A stretch of DNA of 64,000 nucleotides from Undaria pinnatifida (Eukaryota > Sar > Phaeophyceae > Laminariales > Alariaceae), in NCBI GenBank assembly GCA_012845835.1, contig JABAKD010000023.1:13381362-13445361 (forward strand), written 5' to 3'. The position numbers were made by a program, and so were the translations under genes. This document shows, piece after piece, positions 12,579 to 25,239 of the stretch. The notes beneath the pieces are model-generated. The model was not told the origin of the DNA. It was given only the letters and a program-made list of their open reading frames with translations, and did no database searches. How positions within the stretch are numbered: the stretch's first letter is position 1; every line of letters begins with the position of its first letter.

Positions 12579-14227
12579 ACTATCTTTCGCTTGACATGCT
12601 ATTGTGGCAGCGTTCCTAAAATATCCGACAATAGTTGTTTTCATATCAATTTTGCTTTTTTTTGCTTTCCATCGAGCTCACAACCCCTGTTCCTTCACAG
12701 GTGGCTTTTTAATGGAGGGATCGCCCTTCCTCCCCCAACCGCGACCACTACCGCAGCGAGATAGCAGGGACCCAACCTGTTGGTCGCCGGGCACGTACCA
12801 CACGGACGACAGATTCTGACTACGCGCAGATGACACTGTTCTTCGGAGCACACATCTCGTCTCGGCTTTTGGTCGCATCAGATCCCCGCCAGCTGGATCC
12901 CAATGACCACTCCGCAGCGGAACTGCCCAAACCCCACCCTTCAGACTTGTTCGTTCCGTGCTGAGACAGCATGATGAACAGCACATCTCCGCGGGCTGCC
13001 AGCAACAGCCTCAAGATCGTCCATGGGCCTGTACGTTTTGTAGCGCTTCGGGGCTGAGACGTATTCACGACGCGTCACAGGCAAGCATACTGGAATCAAT
13101 GCTCCGACGGAGCAGCGACGAGAACTTCGGTTGATTAAAGAGCCGATCGGCCTTCGTACACTTTCAATGACGGAGCCAAACCGACCTTCCCCACACCTTC
13201 TTGGACTACGGGCATAGCGGTCTAGGAGCTCGAGTGGGGCCTCCTTCGTTGTGGTCCTCATTGGGAGGAACAGGCGGTGCTCGCGGAATGTTTGGGCTTT
13301 TTCGTTTAGCGAATTTTTCCAGTGCACGCGTTGTCATATGTGTCTCAGTATATGCCACCAGCTGTCTTGCGCGTCGGACTAACCGTGCTTCCAGTTGTGC
13401 TGAAAATAGTACAGTTACCAATTTGACGCAACCTGGACCCCTCCCAGATCTCGACCATTTACAGCGATCCACTGCGTAACATAGCTTCAACCGCCATCAC
13501 GTTGCCAGCGCTACCATCTACAGTGCTGCACAATGGACTTGCTGCCAATACATGCCATATGCTGTCGGAGGTCTGCTGAAGAGGTCGCTGTACAGCAGCC
13601 GAGCCGCCTACATTGCTACCGACCATTCAGCACATCGCTTAATCCTTCACTGTCCCAGCGTCCTCAGCTACAGCACTGCAGCGCTGACGACGTCCGCTGC
13701 TGTCCTTGTGCTCCTTGCAAGTTCGATTCGAGAGACATTTTGTGTAGGCCCTCCCGTGACAAGAGTGTCATTTTTAAAAAAGCAGAATATCCGTACTTGT
13801 TTTTCCTGGCGAAAGGGTGTCGGCTCGTACGATGCCCTATTTTCCATCCGTCATGGGTACGCGAGTGTTAATAACACTTTCTGTATGGGCACAGCCGTCG
13901 TAACCGCCCTTTTATTGTGCGGTCGGTGTGGATATGGATTTTTTCCAGGTGATATGATGTCCCTCCATTGACTGTTAGTACGGGGCGGCCATTGTCGATG
14001 CTATTAGGGTCTACACTAGCATTTTTTTTCAGCACGTGTTCGTACAGCTACTGCCCGCTAGAGAGCGTTTACTACATTTACAGTAGATACTGCGCTTTAC
14101 AGCTACTAATAGTGAAAGGGTGGATCAAATCGTTTGATTCGTTACTTGGGGGCAAACAGCCTTTCGATTCGGCTGCGGGCGTACACACCTTTTCTGCAGC
14201 CGGTCTTGGTGTATACGACCCTTTTTA

Positions 14228-14690
14228 AGGCGGTTGGGGTTGTCGCTACCTGTGGAAACAAGAGAAATCTTGCAGCAATGAGCACTACTGTGGACTCGAC
14301 CGTTCCTCTATACTTCGTCCGTGGTGGAACTGCCTTGTTCAACGGCTATACTACTCATCTTGGAGCTGTTGAAATTGCCGTTACCTGTTTACACTGCAGC
14401 GATACTACGGCAATCTGCACTACTGTAGGCGCGACCTTCCCCCCATAGTGCGGACGGCGTGAAAACTGATTTGTTCGGTGGTTATCCTGCCCATCTTCGC
14501 ATCGGAAGCTATACTACTTCTCTTGGAGCGGATAAAATTGCCGTTACCTGTTAACGCAGCAGCTATACTTCAGCAATCAGCATTACTGTAGTCGCGACCA
14601 CCCCCCTGTAGTGCCGCGGGCGGCGGTATGTTCGGTGGTTATCCTGCCCATCTTCGTGCCGTTGGTATTGTCGGTACCTATAGGCAGGGA
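14228..14690 (+). repeat. Tandem array inside the gypsy relic (~130-165 bp units)
   Basis: Four diverged units, each with a variant of ATTGCCGTTACCTGT (14238, 14369, 14533, 14661). The first three are followed by variants of GCAATSAGCACTACTGT and CGCGACC. It lies in the untranslated region between the 5' LTR and the gag-like part. Confidence 0.55.
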
Positions 14691-17600
14691 TAACGACAAC
14701 AATATATCTGATTCCATAGCATATCTTCGCATTGTTCCTATCCCGCCACCTGCCCCAACACCCCCTCCTTCCGCTACCCTCCCTACCGACAACAAGCATG
14801 AAGATGCCTACCAATGAGTAAGCCTGCTACTCGGGGCAGGCTGAGGTCTTTCACGCGCCCCAACCTGGAGGCCCACGAGACAGGGAGAGTTCGCTCGAGA
14901 TCCAGCGACTTGAGACAGGGGGAACCACCGGAGGCGGGTTCCGGTGACAAGACAGAAAACGGAGCGCAGCATACCACCACCCGGACCCAGGGTCGACTCG
15001 CTGGTTCGTGTAGAGAACAAGACTGGTCAACCTCCACCGGATATAGGGGCGTCTCGACGCCAGCTCTCGGCAGTCCCGGGGGAACGCCGCCAGCTGCCCT
15101 CGCCCTGCGCTCGACAGGGCACCACCGCCGCCACGTGGGCTCTCCGCACTCAACAGAGGCCCGCGACCAGATCTGACCGGGTAGCTCATGTCGGCCCCTT
15201 GGACGTGACATATGCGGCGACGAGGACCCAGCGGCCGCTCGATGGCGCCAACTAGACTATTCTCCGGCGTGAAGCAAGCCGATGTCGGATTGACGAAGAT
15301 ATCGAGCAGGCCATGGCCGCTACGCGACAGGCGTCCCTTGTAGTGAAGAGGGTGCATAAAGCCCTCGCCCAATGAGTTGCGTCGGCTTTGGAGGGAGCTA
15401 CCGCGTCCCCGTCACCTTCGACGTGCCCGCAGGGTGTCGGATTCCAGCGACCACGACCCGGGGATGACGCCTTTCTCACGGACAGCGTCGCGTGCGCGTC
15501 GTCTGCATCAAGGGTAGAGTTATCCCCAGCGCTGGAGACCGCGGTGCTGGAAATGGCCGCCGCCCTCCTCACGTGAGAGAGGCCGGCGTCGCGCCAAGTG
15601 AACGCTTTTTCAGTGGAAGCGACCTGGATTATCGCATGATTTGTACCACTAATGCTGGACAGTCGAGAACAGTCCCGACCCATGACCTTGTCATGGCCCT
15701 GCTGATGGCCTGCGACGAGGCCGCCGACCACGTCTGCTGGCTGAACCCCGTTGGAACAAATGGCGAAACGCACCCGGGGGATACAGTGATGCAGGGCCAG
15801 TCGCAAAAAAGGGGACGGCACCAGTGGTGGTGTTAGGTTCGGGGGCGGCGGCAAAAATGGTGGCGGTGGCGACTACCACCACCGCCGCGTGGATGACAGC
15901 GGTGGTGGAGACGGGGGAGTCGCATCGAGTGCTGGTGAGGCTCAGAACGCCTCCGAAAGGGCAACTTTGGTCGCAACACCCGGGCCAAGACGTTCATCGA
16001 GGGACGGCTCGTAAACCTCCTCCTGCTCGTGCTCGGCCCCGAGCACGGACCACGGCGAGGTGACCGTGGTAGTAGGGCACAGGTTTCGCGAGCACGGGGA
16101 GGAAGAGCATCTGAGACATCCTGCTGCGTCTGCTGATGACGCACTTCGACCGGATTGATATGGTGGAGGGATACACAAATTTACGTTTGCAACGTGTGCG
16201 TAACGGCATACCTATTTCCGATTAATGTCAGGACTTATGCCTTGAATTGTCGACCCCTACGGCGAGTGAGCGTGTTTTGTCTCTGGAGACGGATGTGGTT
16301 TTAAAGGTGGTTCGCATGGCGGTGAAAAAGTAATTTCCGGCTTTCATGCCCGCGTTGTACCCTGGTTCGAAGGCAACGGACCCGCGGCCACACGCCCCGT
16401 AGGATTCTATGTGGCGGGATTCTAGTGACTGAACGCATAATAAGACATCTGCCGTCAACGGCGAAACATGATATTTCTCTGTCTGTTCCTTCGACGGGAG
16501 CGCGGTCATCCGCCCCGTCGAGGCCCCGGCCCGCCGATCATGGGGGCAGCCAGGGCCAAGTGCCGTCCCAATCGCTTTCGTGGCAGACGGGATTGAGCCA
16601 TAACTCAACTGTCGTTCCTATCGTTGATTCATCTGAATCTTAGCTTGACCACACATCGAACTGCTGGCCACTAGAAGAGCATTAATATGCTCAAGGTTTC
16701 GCCGTTAATGCCTCGTTTGAGACAGATGACCCTCCCATTTGAAGCGGCCTCTTTTCACGTCGCGCTGATGCCCTCCGAGAAAATCGGGGGTTTAGCCTCA
16801 ACTACCACGAAGACAACCATTTCTTCAAGCAGTGTAGGCATCCCCTCATTGCCGCGAGTAGCCGCTTGAACCCTGAACTTGGACAACATGGCGACGATGA
16901 CGCACATCGACGTGGTCAAACACGCATGGTCTGCCACCTCAGAGACGGCAATTCTTATTGCCCGAACAAAACAAATCGTCGCCATGTTTCAGGTCCATCG
17001 CGAACATACCACCAGGATCAGGGCCAGGAAAACTGTCACAACGATACCGCATACACGCCGGATAACGATTGTGGTATGTCGCGCTCGCCCGCCTCTCCTG
17101 CCCCCGTCCTTGTTACACGAATGCGCTTTGGAGCCGCCCACAACCTGGGCAGGAATAGCTTTCCGCGCCAGCCTGGCACATTCCGCAACGGCAATCGAAC
17201 GCGCAACGCTGGTACGGCGCCGTCGACAACACTGTCGGGAACACCTCTTTTGGTTTCAGAAAATGCTCGTATTGCTGTTGCTAGACTGTCCAATAACGCA
17301 GCACAGATTGCCGCTGTCAAACGCCCACGGACTCTTATGCCGTCTGCGGACCATTCTCACACCGTAATACCGGCGGCGGGAAATAGCGCTTCTAGCGTGG
17401 TATATTGCGACGGCGAGAACGCGCGCTCCCAGCGACGTTCCCTTCGGTCATGGTCAGAGTGCGGCAACGCAAACAGCCCTTCCAACGCCGTTTTCCTCAA
17501 CCGCGGAGTAAAATCAGCAACAAGGGTTCGTGCTCCAAACGCCACCCTAATCAACCATTGCACGGGAGCCTGCTCTTTGTGCGCCCTCCCTAGGCACGCG

Positions 17601-20014
17601 TCGAGCAGCATTAAAGCTGCGCTCGCGACGTGTCCCCTCTTATTGCGAAGGTGTTCATCCCCCCCCACTCCCTGACCAGGCGGTGGCTGTCGGTTGGTGG
17701 TGTGGGACGGCCGACCCTCAAACACTTTAGTAACCGCGAAGTGGCGGTCGGGTTGAGGTGTGGAATGGCCAACACTAAAACACCGAGATCTTTGCGACGC
17801 TCGATCCGGTGTTGGGTCTCGATAGCAGCGAGCGCTCTGTGTGTTCTGTTTCCGTCGAAGACGGGTTGACGACTTTAGCTACCTCGTCTCCCTTCTCCAA
17901 GAGGCCTAATGGGAAAGGGGCCGTTCGGGTATAAACATTATTGCCAGCTACCCGAGCCCCGATCCAGAAGACACCGACAGGATCTACGGGTCTTGATTCC
18001 TCCTTTAACACACAAACCCGCGTGCGTCAGGCTACGTCTGCATCAGTGGTACAGGGAGAAGATCCAAAACCTCGCGACAAGCCAGTGGTGACACCACACC
18101 CTCCAGCCTGGTCAGCAGCTGGACGTTATCCCGGTAAAATTACAGAAGAATCGTGCGTCTCGTAAAACAGAAACAGGTCAGAGCGCATGTCCCTTCGGAA
18201 GCAGTTAGAACAATTTCTGGCGATCATACGCCAAAGAGCAAAGAGGCCACGACCCACGAAACCGTGGCTTCGGATTTTCGTCGTGCTCCGGAGGCCTGGT
18301 GTTCCTGAGGGCGACACTACAGACTCAAAGTGCCGAGGGCTGGTGTTTCCAGAGGGGGAAATTGCAGAACCAAATGTCCAACGAGGCTACGGACGGGTTT
18401 GCACCGTCGGTGTTGGACTCTTTTTCGGGGGCAGTGAGGGAGGCTCCTTACGACTTTCCCTCAGCAGTGAGCAGGACCTCAGTCGAGAAAACCCGTGTTC
18501 GAACTCGTATCTTGCTCCCGAGTCCCGGTGCTCACGCAAGAGAACACACTACAGGCGTAAAGAGCCGAGCACTGGTGTTCCGAGGAAAATACATCGCAGA
18601 CCCACAACTGTGCAACAAGGCTACCGACAGGTTAGCACCGTGGGGTTTCGATATTCTTCGGGCGCATTTAGATCGGATTCTGGCGTTTTCAATAAACGAA
18701 GAACGAAGACGATCCGAGGCGAGAGACCGTTGGTTTGAATTTGAGTCGTACTCCCGACGCCTATTTCCCTGGAGGAGGACTTTGCAGGCACAAATCCCAA
18801 CAGGGGTTTTAATCCTTCTCTCGAATACTCCACAAAGTAGTGTTGTGGCAGCCGCATCCCATCTTCACCGTGGTCCCCCACCCCGTTTGTCACAGACGAC
18901 GTGCCATATTGTTGCTCGCAGCAGAATTTGACGTCCCAAGAGACCAGGCTTTTCCAATACCATCGAGTAGTGGAGCTCGTCATGTCGTCGCCTAGTGCAA
19001 GCACACGCAAACGCATCGGTCAACGCGTGCACGACTTTGACACCGGTGTTCGGGACAAGGAGAAGCAAGACGCCGTGTTATCTGCCACCTACGCTGAACT
19101 CACGCAGAATCCAGATATGACAAAATCATCTTTTGAGCCCTGCCAACAAGCTTCCGTCTGAATCTAGCCGTACGCACCTAATGTGGGGCATTGGTCTCGG
19201 GGCAGATGATCCCAGGGCCAACAACCCGAGCCAGTCGAGAGAAATAATCAGCTCGGTGAGGCACTTTCTGCCGGTTGCGAAGCTATTCGCAACAGTGAGA
19301 CCTGGTCGGCGCACCCACCCTCCCCTACTCGGATCCGCATCTGCACTGGGAATGCAAGAACCAAGAAATCTCGTCCGCGCCGCGGCTGGGCCGTTAACAG
19401 CATCCAACGCTAGCAAAGCTTCCCTTTGGGCGTTCCCGACCTATTTCTCGGGCACGTAGGGCAACTAAAAGATGTGATGGTTCGGAAAAAGCTTCTGGCG
19501 TCGTCCTTGACCTTGCGCTGTCAGAACAAGGCCGGCCCCGGTTTCGTCGGGGGTACTATGACGCTGCACGACGTTTTGTTCACTAGGAAAATAGCGTATA
19601 TCAGTCGAGCAACCATCGACTCGGAGAGGCACTAGACTCCTCTAGATTTCGGGACCGGCAGGATTGTTTGGGATCCCAAACGCCCCGGAAGGTCCTGTGG
19701 GGAACCAAGTTTGGCATATCCTCCGAATACAAGACGCAGCAGAGCTTTGACAAAGTGGGGACCCTCAATCCACGAGTACGACCGTAGCTGGATTACGCCA
19801 CCGCGTTTGATGCACACTCGAGAACCGTAAAGGAAGCGCCAACGGCATCACCTATTTCTCTGGCCCGCTTTCGAGAGCTTGCTACGGAGTACGACGGCAG
19901 TGCCTTGACAAACTTCAACGCCGTGGAGTTGGCAATCCCCAACCCCGTCGGAGATAGCGGTAAACACCTCCTACGAACCGGCGGGCTGGGTCCTCGCTCC
20001 CCGTCTACGGGTGT

Positions 20015-20130
20015 GGTGGACTCGTGCCCCGCACCAAAAGCACTGCTTTTGGTGGACTCGTGTCCCTCGCCGAAAGTACTGTCTTGGGTGGGCTCATGCC
20101 CCGCGCTGAACATGTTGTCTTGGGTGGGCT
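20015..20130 (+). repeat. 36-bp minisatellite inside the gypsy relic
   Basis: About 3.3 copies of a 36-bp unit (GGACTCG-type starts at 20018, 20054, 20090 and 20126). The period is a multiple of three and reads as a 12-residue repeat of the form VDSCPAPKALLL in one frame. It sits between the gag-like and integrase parts. Confidence 0.65.
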
Positions 20131-23100
20131 CCCTCTCTCCCTTACCGGATATCACGATTTTCATGCGCACGCGACACGTTTCAGTATTGAGGTTTCTTTT
20201 TCTCCCCCGGCGAGATTCGTCGCTCGTGTTTCTGCCTCCATCGCCACCCCCGAAGGCTGTACCGGACGCGGGTCAATTTCAGCTGCCGCTGACACCGCTT
20301 TTTCTTCGCTTTCTGGCAACCCCTCGAGGGTTGCACGGGCTCCACAGAAGCACTGGCTGCAGCGAGACCCGTCGCACAGTCGGCTCCTCTACCATAGAGT
20401 TTTACACAGGACACCGACCCCGCCGCGACAGCCGGTTCGAATGTGTCCCTCTCCGCCTTGTTTGGCACCCCAGCCCCTTCATCGTCGACGAGTCACCGAC
20501 GAACAGCAACAGTAACGGGAAACGCACCCCCACTGTAGATTATGGATTTAGGCGTGGCGGGTGCTCTCCGCCATCTTCCAGACGAAGTACAACACTGCCG
20601 CGAGTCCCACGGCCGCGAACCCTATTCTTGCCCACTCGCTGATCCACACGGCGCCACTTCCGCCCGACCACGACCACGCAGAGCCCTTGGGAACTCCTCT
20701 CCTACGGCTCAAGCCTTTTCCAGATGAACGCCCAATGTACCTACAAGGTCGGACGCCCTCGACGATGCTGCTGATTTGCGGTTCGTTGATTCCGTCTCGC
20801 GTTATTCGGACGCCGATTAGAAGCGAGAGCAGCACGCTGAGATGACGTGCCACGCCACGATACGTTACATCTCTACTGGACGGCCGTCGGCTCTGCCGCC
20901 CGTCTTGTCTAAGTGCTTCCCCTCGCACAAGCGTGGCTCAATCTCAGATATACAGGAGCTAGCGGGTATAGGTATGGTACATACAAGCAACGACAACATC
21001 GTCCTACTCGTCCGCAACCCGACACTGCCGCAACAAGATCTGACAAACCCATCTCTGTGGGGCGAGCTGTTTGCTTGCTAAACGACAAGCCGGTCCGCAT
21101 CTACGTCCCCCTGCTCATATGCCCTTGGTCAATGCAAGCTTGTCAATCGACGGTCTCTTACAACCTTGGTACCACCCGCACGTTGCGCATGCCGGAATGG
21201 TTTAATTGGTGGATTGGAATGGATGAGTGAAATCGGTGGTGGCTTCGCCACTACTTCGTGTGCCAAGCGCGGAAGCCCCCACGACTGACTGTCGCCTGGC
21301 CAATCATCTCGATGCCTTTACCGGAGGGTCCAGGGATCGCGGTCAGTGTTGACTACTTTGGCCCCCACTTGGTCACACCATGAGGCAACACCTACATATT
21401 GCTGTTCGCCGATCGCTTCAGTCGTCGGGCCGACATGTTCCCCGTCACTGCCGCTGCGTTCACCGCGGAGGGTACAACCAATATCCTGGTGAACCAATAG
21501 ATCCCCTTTTGGGCGTTCCCGCGCACCATAGTCCTGAATAACGGCCTGCAGTTCTGCTCCAAGCACTCACAAGCTGTATATCAGCTGTTGAGCTTGGGCA
21601 AGCTTGCTACACGCTCATGCCATCCCAAGTGTGACGGAGGCGTTGAGCGGGTGGATTAGACTATATGCCAATTTTTGGCTACGGTCGTCAACGAGCGACG
21701 AGACGATTGGGACCTGCATCTGTCCCACGTCCAATTCGATGCCAAGAAATCCGTCAGTGAGGCGACGGGTCTTGCGGCCAACGAGGTCCACATGGGCAGA
21801 CTCCCACGTCTCCCCCTGACAGGTTTCGACCCCACTGACGTCGTGGCACGCCAGATACTGGCCCGTGACCACCTCGTCTGCTGCGATTTGGCCACCAACG
21901 GGCAAAAACGCGCGAAAGACATTGTTCGCACACACCACGCCCTCGCCATTACACGTGTCAACCGCCGGAAGTCCGCCCACACCGACGTGCTGCACCCAGC
22001 ACCTAACTTCGTTACGCGTGGTTGGGCATGGGTCTACAACTCTGCCTCACCATTCGGGCAGGGAGTGAAGGCAAACACCGACGCCAAGGTACTTACGACC
22101 AAACTCGCGCTTGACCGGGCAGGCCCGTAAAAGATACTGGGAGTTGATCCCTGCACCGCCGCCGAGACCCCGGACAGCTCGCTGCTCCGGAGCATTTTCC
22201 TATACTTGCATCTTCTTTTCGACCTGCCCGGTTCGGACGCTCGTCGGGGTGTTGGCATCGAACGCCTCAAACCTTGCGACAACCCCAACGACAGCAGGGA
22301 CATGCCCAAATACGTACCGGAGGCGTTGACACAGTACGTGCTCATAATTGTTTCCAACAAGTCCCCGCCATACCACGTCAATCAAGACCACCCATCCATC
22401 CCTCCCCAACGGCTGGATGTGGAGAAAATCACTGGTCATCAGTCGATACGGGGGCGAGGTGGCGTCATCGCGGTGCTATACAAGACGCACTAAGTGGGAC
22501 TCTCCGAACTTTCCTTGGAGCGAAAAATGGACCTGCACCTCTTCCGCCCCCTCATCTCGAAATATTGGGCCCGAAACTCGGACTAAACTCGCCAAACCAA
22601 CCGCCTTTTTTCGCCGAATGCGGATCGGGGCGGGACATCGCGAGCCTTCCCGCAACAACGGGGAACGTGTCCTATCGCCAGGCCACGTTTGTGTTCCCCG
22701 CGCCGATGGGCTCGGTCCCCACGACGACACCGTGCTTCCCAAGGGAGCCCACGTTTGGCACAAGGGAGACGATGGGCTATCGACACTTGAAAAATCAGCG
22801 CGAGCACTACCGAGGCAAGGTTAACCTGGTCCGTCTTCTGGACGACCCGGGACAGAAAAAACTTCCTTGTCCCCCAGCGCGCCACACGACCTCAATGGGA
22901 GCCGTACGAGACTTTTAGTGCCTGCACGTTCACATAGACAGTGCGGTTCTTCAGGGAATCTAACGAAACGTGGATGGATTTCGAGGCGTGGATGTCGCCA
23001 GTTGACGTTCAAGCCATCACCGCACCTCGATAGTTCTCTGTTTTTGATTTGGGGTTATCGTGTGTTTGAGGTTTTGCCTTTTGGTTGTTTGTGATGTTGT

Positions 23101-23429
23101 GAGAGTCTTCGTCAGGTTTTGGAGTTTTTTTTCTTATATTCTTCCTTTCCTATTCCTCTTCTCGTCCTGCTGAACCCCCTGCTGAGTGCCCGTCAAGGGT
23201 TCGGGTAAGACGCGGTTACCTGAGGCGCAGAGCTGTCACTTTTCCGTCGTTGTACAATTTCGCCCTGCCAACGCCCTCCTCAGCCCGGAGCCGAGGGTCG
23301 ACCAGGGTTCCCTGTTCACGCGTATCGTGGTACAAGGCTATGTACCGTCTGGTGTTATATTCTTTTTTTCATTTTTGGTGTTGAATTCGTTCGATCTTGG
23401 GTTTTACACTTAAACACTTATCCCCCTCG

Positions 23430-23705
23430 CGGGGTTGTAAGTACGGCCTCAAAGTTCCAGTAAATTTCGGATTTTAATTCATTTTGGATGGGGTTTGGTA
23501 TGCAAAGGTTGGCGTTTTATATTCGGGAAAGTCAAGAAATAGATCGGAGGCACGTGCCCATGATCTCATATGCTATCCGGGGCTTTTTTCAAATGCAATA
23601 AAGCTTCGTCTCTGCGTAGGCTAAGTAATTTAGAACTCTGCGAGGACCTGCCCGATTGGCAGACCTGCAGGGGGCACTCCGTGTCCCCGCCCCAATACTA
23701 TTACA
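23430..23705 (+). repeat. 3' LTR of gypsy relic (alignable part)
   Basis: The partner of 12300-12578, with the same motif order: GGTTGGCGTT, AAATAGATCGGAGGCACGT, GCTATCCGGGGC, AATAAAGC and GGGGGCACTCCGTGTCCCC. It ends TTACA at 23705. A further fragment of this LTR family lies reversed at 37128-37277. Confidence 0.65.
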
Positions 23706-24671
23706 TAAGCTGCACTAACTCGTTTCGGTGGCATGTATTCACGCCAAGCATGCTCTCTACAAAAACCAAAACGCGATCCTGAGTAGAACGTGAAAAACAC
23801 ATTAACGAACAGACCTTTGGCCTCGGAACACAAACCTGTTTTGGCGTTGTTGGCAAATGTTCTTGTACTAGCCAATGTACAGTAGCGCGGCTCACGTGTG
23901 TATACTAGACTAGGTAGATATGATAAGTTTCGGGTGACAGGAGACGTATATGGAGGAGGTTTTGCTGTAGTAGCACGTAATGCATGCAGATGAGCTACCA
24001 TTGTAGTATTCTCTCGAGAGGGGCTTTTCGACCTCACCAATTGCCGACCGATCACGATCGTCATGGTATGCTAGATATCCTATCGTCTCTGGACAGCTGC
24101 CAACCTCTGCTGTCCTGCATTCTGTGCTACATGTCGGTGTGTTCCGGCCACCTAAGCGCCGTGGTTGAAAAATCTCGTCATCTTATCCACGGCGATAATT
24201 TTCATTGTACTTACCAGTTTCCCGATTACGGTTTCGCCATCTCGACTAATGTCGAGGACATAGCAACTCGTCACAGTGTCGAGAGTGTCCACCAGAATAC
24301 CAAGAGTAGGTTATGACCTCCAGCGCAGTGAGTGGAAGCGTTGAGGTGGAAATCTCGACGGTTCGACGTTGAGCGCTGGTTAGCGTGCGCGAACACACGT
24401 CTTTCTACAAAAAGGGAGCTTTATGCTGGAGGAATATTTTGCGGGAGGTCGCACTGAGTCAACCCGTCCGCTATTGTACCCGAGTTGATCACCTGGGTTC
24501 ACAACTGCACATTCAGTACGATACTGCTAGTATAAGGAATTAGGGAGTGCGAACTTATCATGGTTGATTTCGGCCGGCGATCAGTGTTGTGCAATATTTG
24601 GGAGTCGGTCCTGCGCAGAGTGCGTTTCGTGTTCCGATTGCGTAATTAGCTTCTAAATAGCATGCGCCACC

Positions 24672-25223
24672 TCATTGAGGGGTTATGTCTGTCCAAGATA
24701 TCACCACGTGCTGAGTGCCGTCTTTAGTAGCGTATGCAGGTTGAGAATCTGATTTTCGTTGGCTGGGCGGCAGCTCTAAACGCATACACGAGAATAGCTT
24801 CACGTCAACTTGCATGCGCGTAAGTCGTTCACGGGAGGTAGATGCTTTCCTATATACCTTCCGTGTGCTGGCCTGGGTGTGTGTGAAAGTTAGAAACCTG
24901 ACTCGGTTACTCGATTTATTGGCTTTTAGTGCAGCAAAACGTCTGACCGAAATATGAAAAGCACATCGGAGCAGTACATCTGACCTGTGTGCCTGGAAGA
25001 CGTGGCCTGGGGTGTCGACTTCGACGCCACAGCAACAAAGCTTAACCACCTGCGACAGGTCTGTTATGTACCCTGGTGGAACACAGGCGTCCAGAGAGAG
25101 ACTGGTAGAGAATCCAAAGGACACAGGGTATGAGATGAACCGAGCGTTCGAGGCCATGGCAGAAGCGACAAACAAGCCAACTACCCCAAGTAGGGTGAGA
25201 AGATTCACCAAGGTATTCTTCAT
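24672..25223 (-). CDS. Signal-peptide ORF, possible first exon
   Basis: A 183-codon minus-strand ORF. It begins MKNTLVNLLTLLGVVGLFV, followed by an ASAMAS segment that looks like a signal-peptidase site: a textbook secretory signal of about 24 residues. A cysteine-bearing segment follows (DACVPPGYI, KLCCCGVEV). The C-terminal half looks less protein-like, and two good donors (after ITDLSQ at GCAG/GTGGTT, or after the residues QAH at ACAG/GTCAGA) suggest the true exon is shorter and spliced on to the left. The start codon lies about 20 bp from the edge of the copia relic at 25.24 kb, so its promoter may be displaced. It may be exon 1 of the gene ending in the 5.2-kb propeller exon, or a separate secreted protein. 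No domain was recognised. Confidence 0.4.
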   Translation of the reverse strand: MKNTLVNLLTLLGVVGLFVASAMASNARFISYPVSFGFSTSLSLDACVPPGYITDLSQVVKLCCCGVEVDTPGHVFQAHRSDVLLRCAFHISVRRFAALKANKSSNRVRFLTFTHTQASTRKVYRKASTSRERLTRMQVDVKLFSCMRLELPPSQRKSDSQPAYATKDGTQHVVISWTDITPQ

Positions 25224-25239
25224 AACCCACAGGAGCTAC

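Larger units (their letters stand above)
12290..23705 (+). mobile_element. Ty3/gypsy relic, chromodomain-type
   Basis: A plus-strand Ty3/gypsy fossil of about 11.4 kb. Similar LTR segments lie at about 12300-12578 and 23430-23705. A gag-type zinc-knuckle region lies near 16.88-17.0 kb. An integrase spans about 21.08-22.13 kb: an N-terminal zinc-binding part, then the catalytic core opening with SVDYFGP near 21342 and a long conserved C-terminal stretch. A chromodomain-like tail (near 22.44-22.53 kb, with VIAVLYKTH) follows. Reverse transcriptase and RNase H were not confidently recognised. Coding parts are broken many times and the LTRs are well diverged, so the insertion is old. It contains three internal tandem arrays, listed separately. 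Confidence 0.75.

Noticed and set aside
16866-17675. 269-codon ORF, the longest of the left half
   Set aside because: It lies in the gag-like zinc-knuckle region of the gypsy relic and is a shifted frame over that coding debris, not a host gene.
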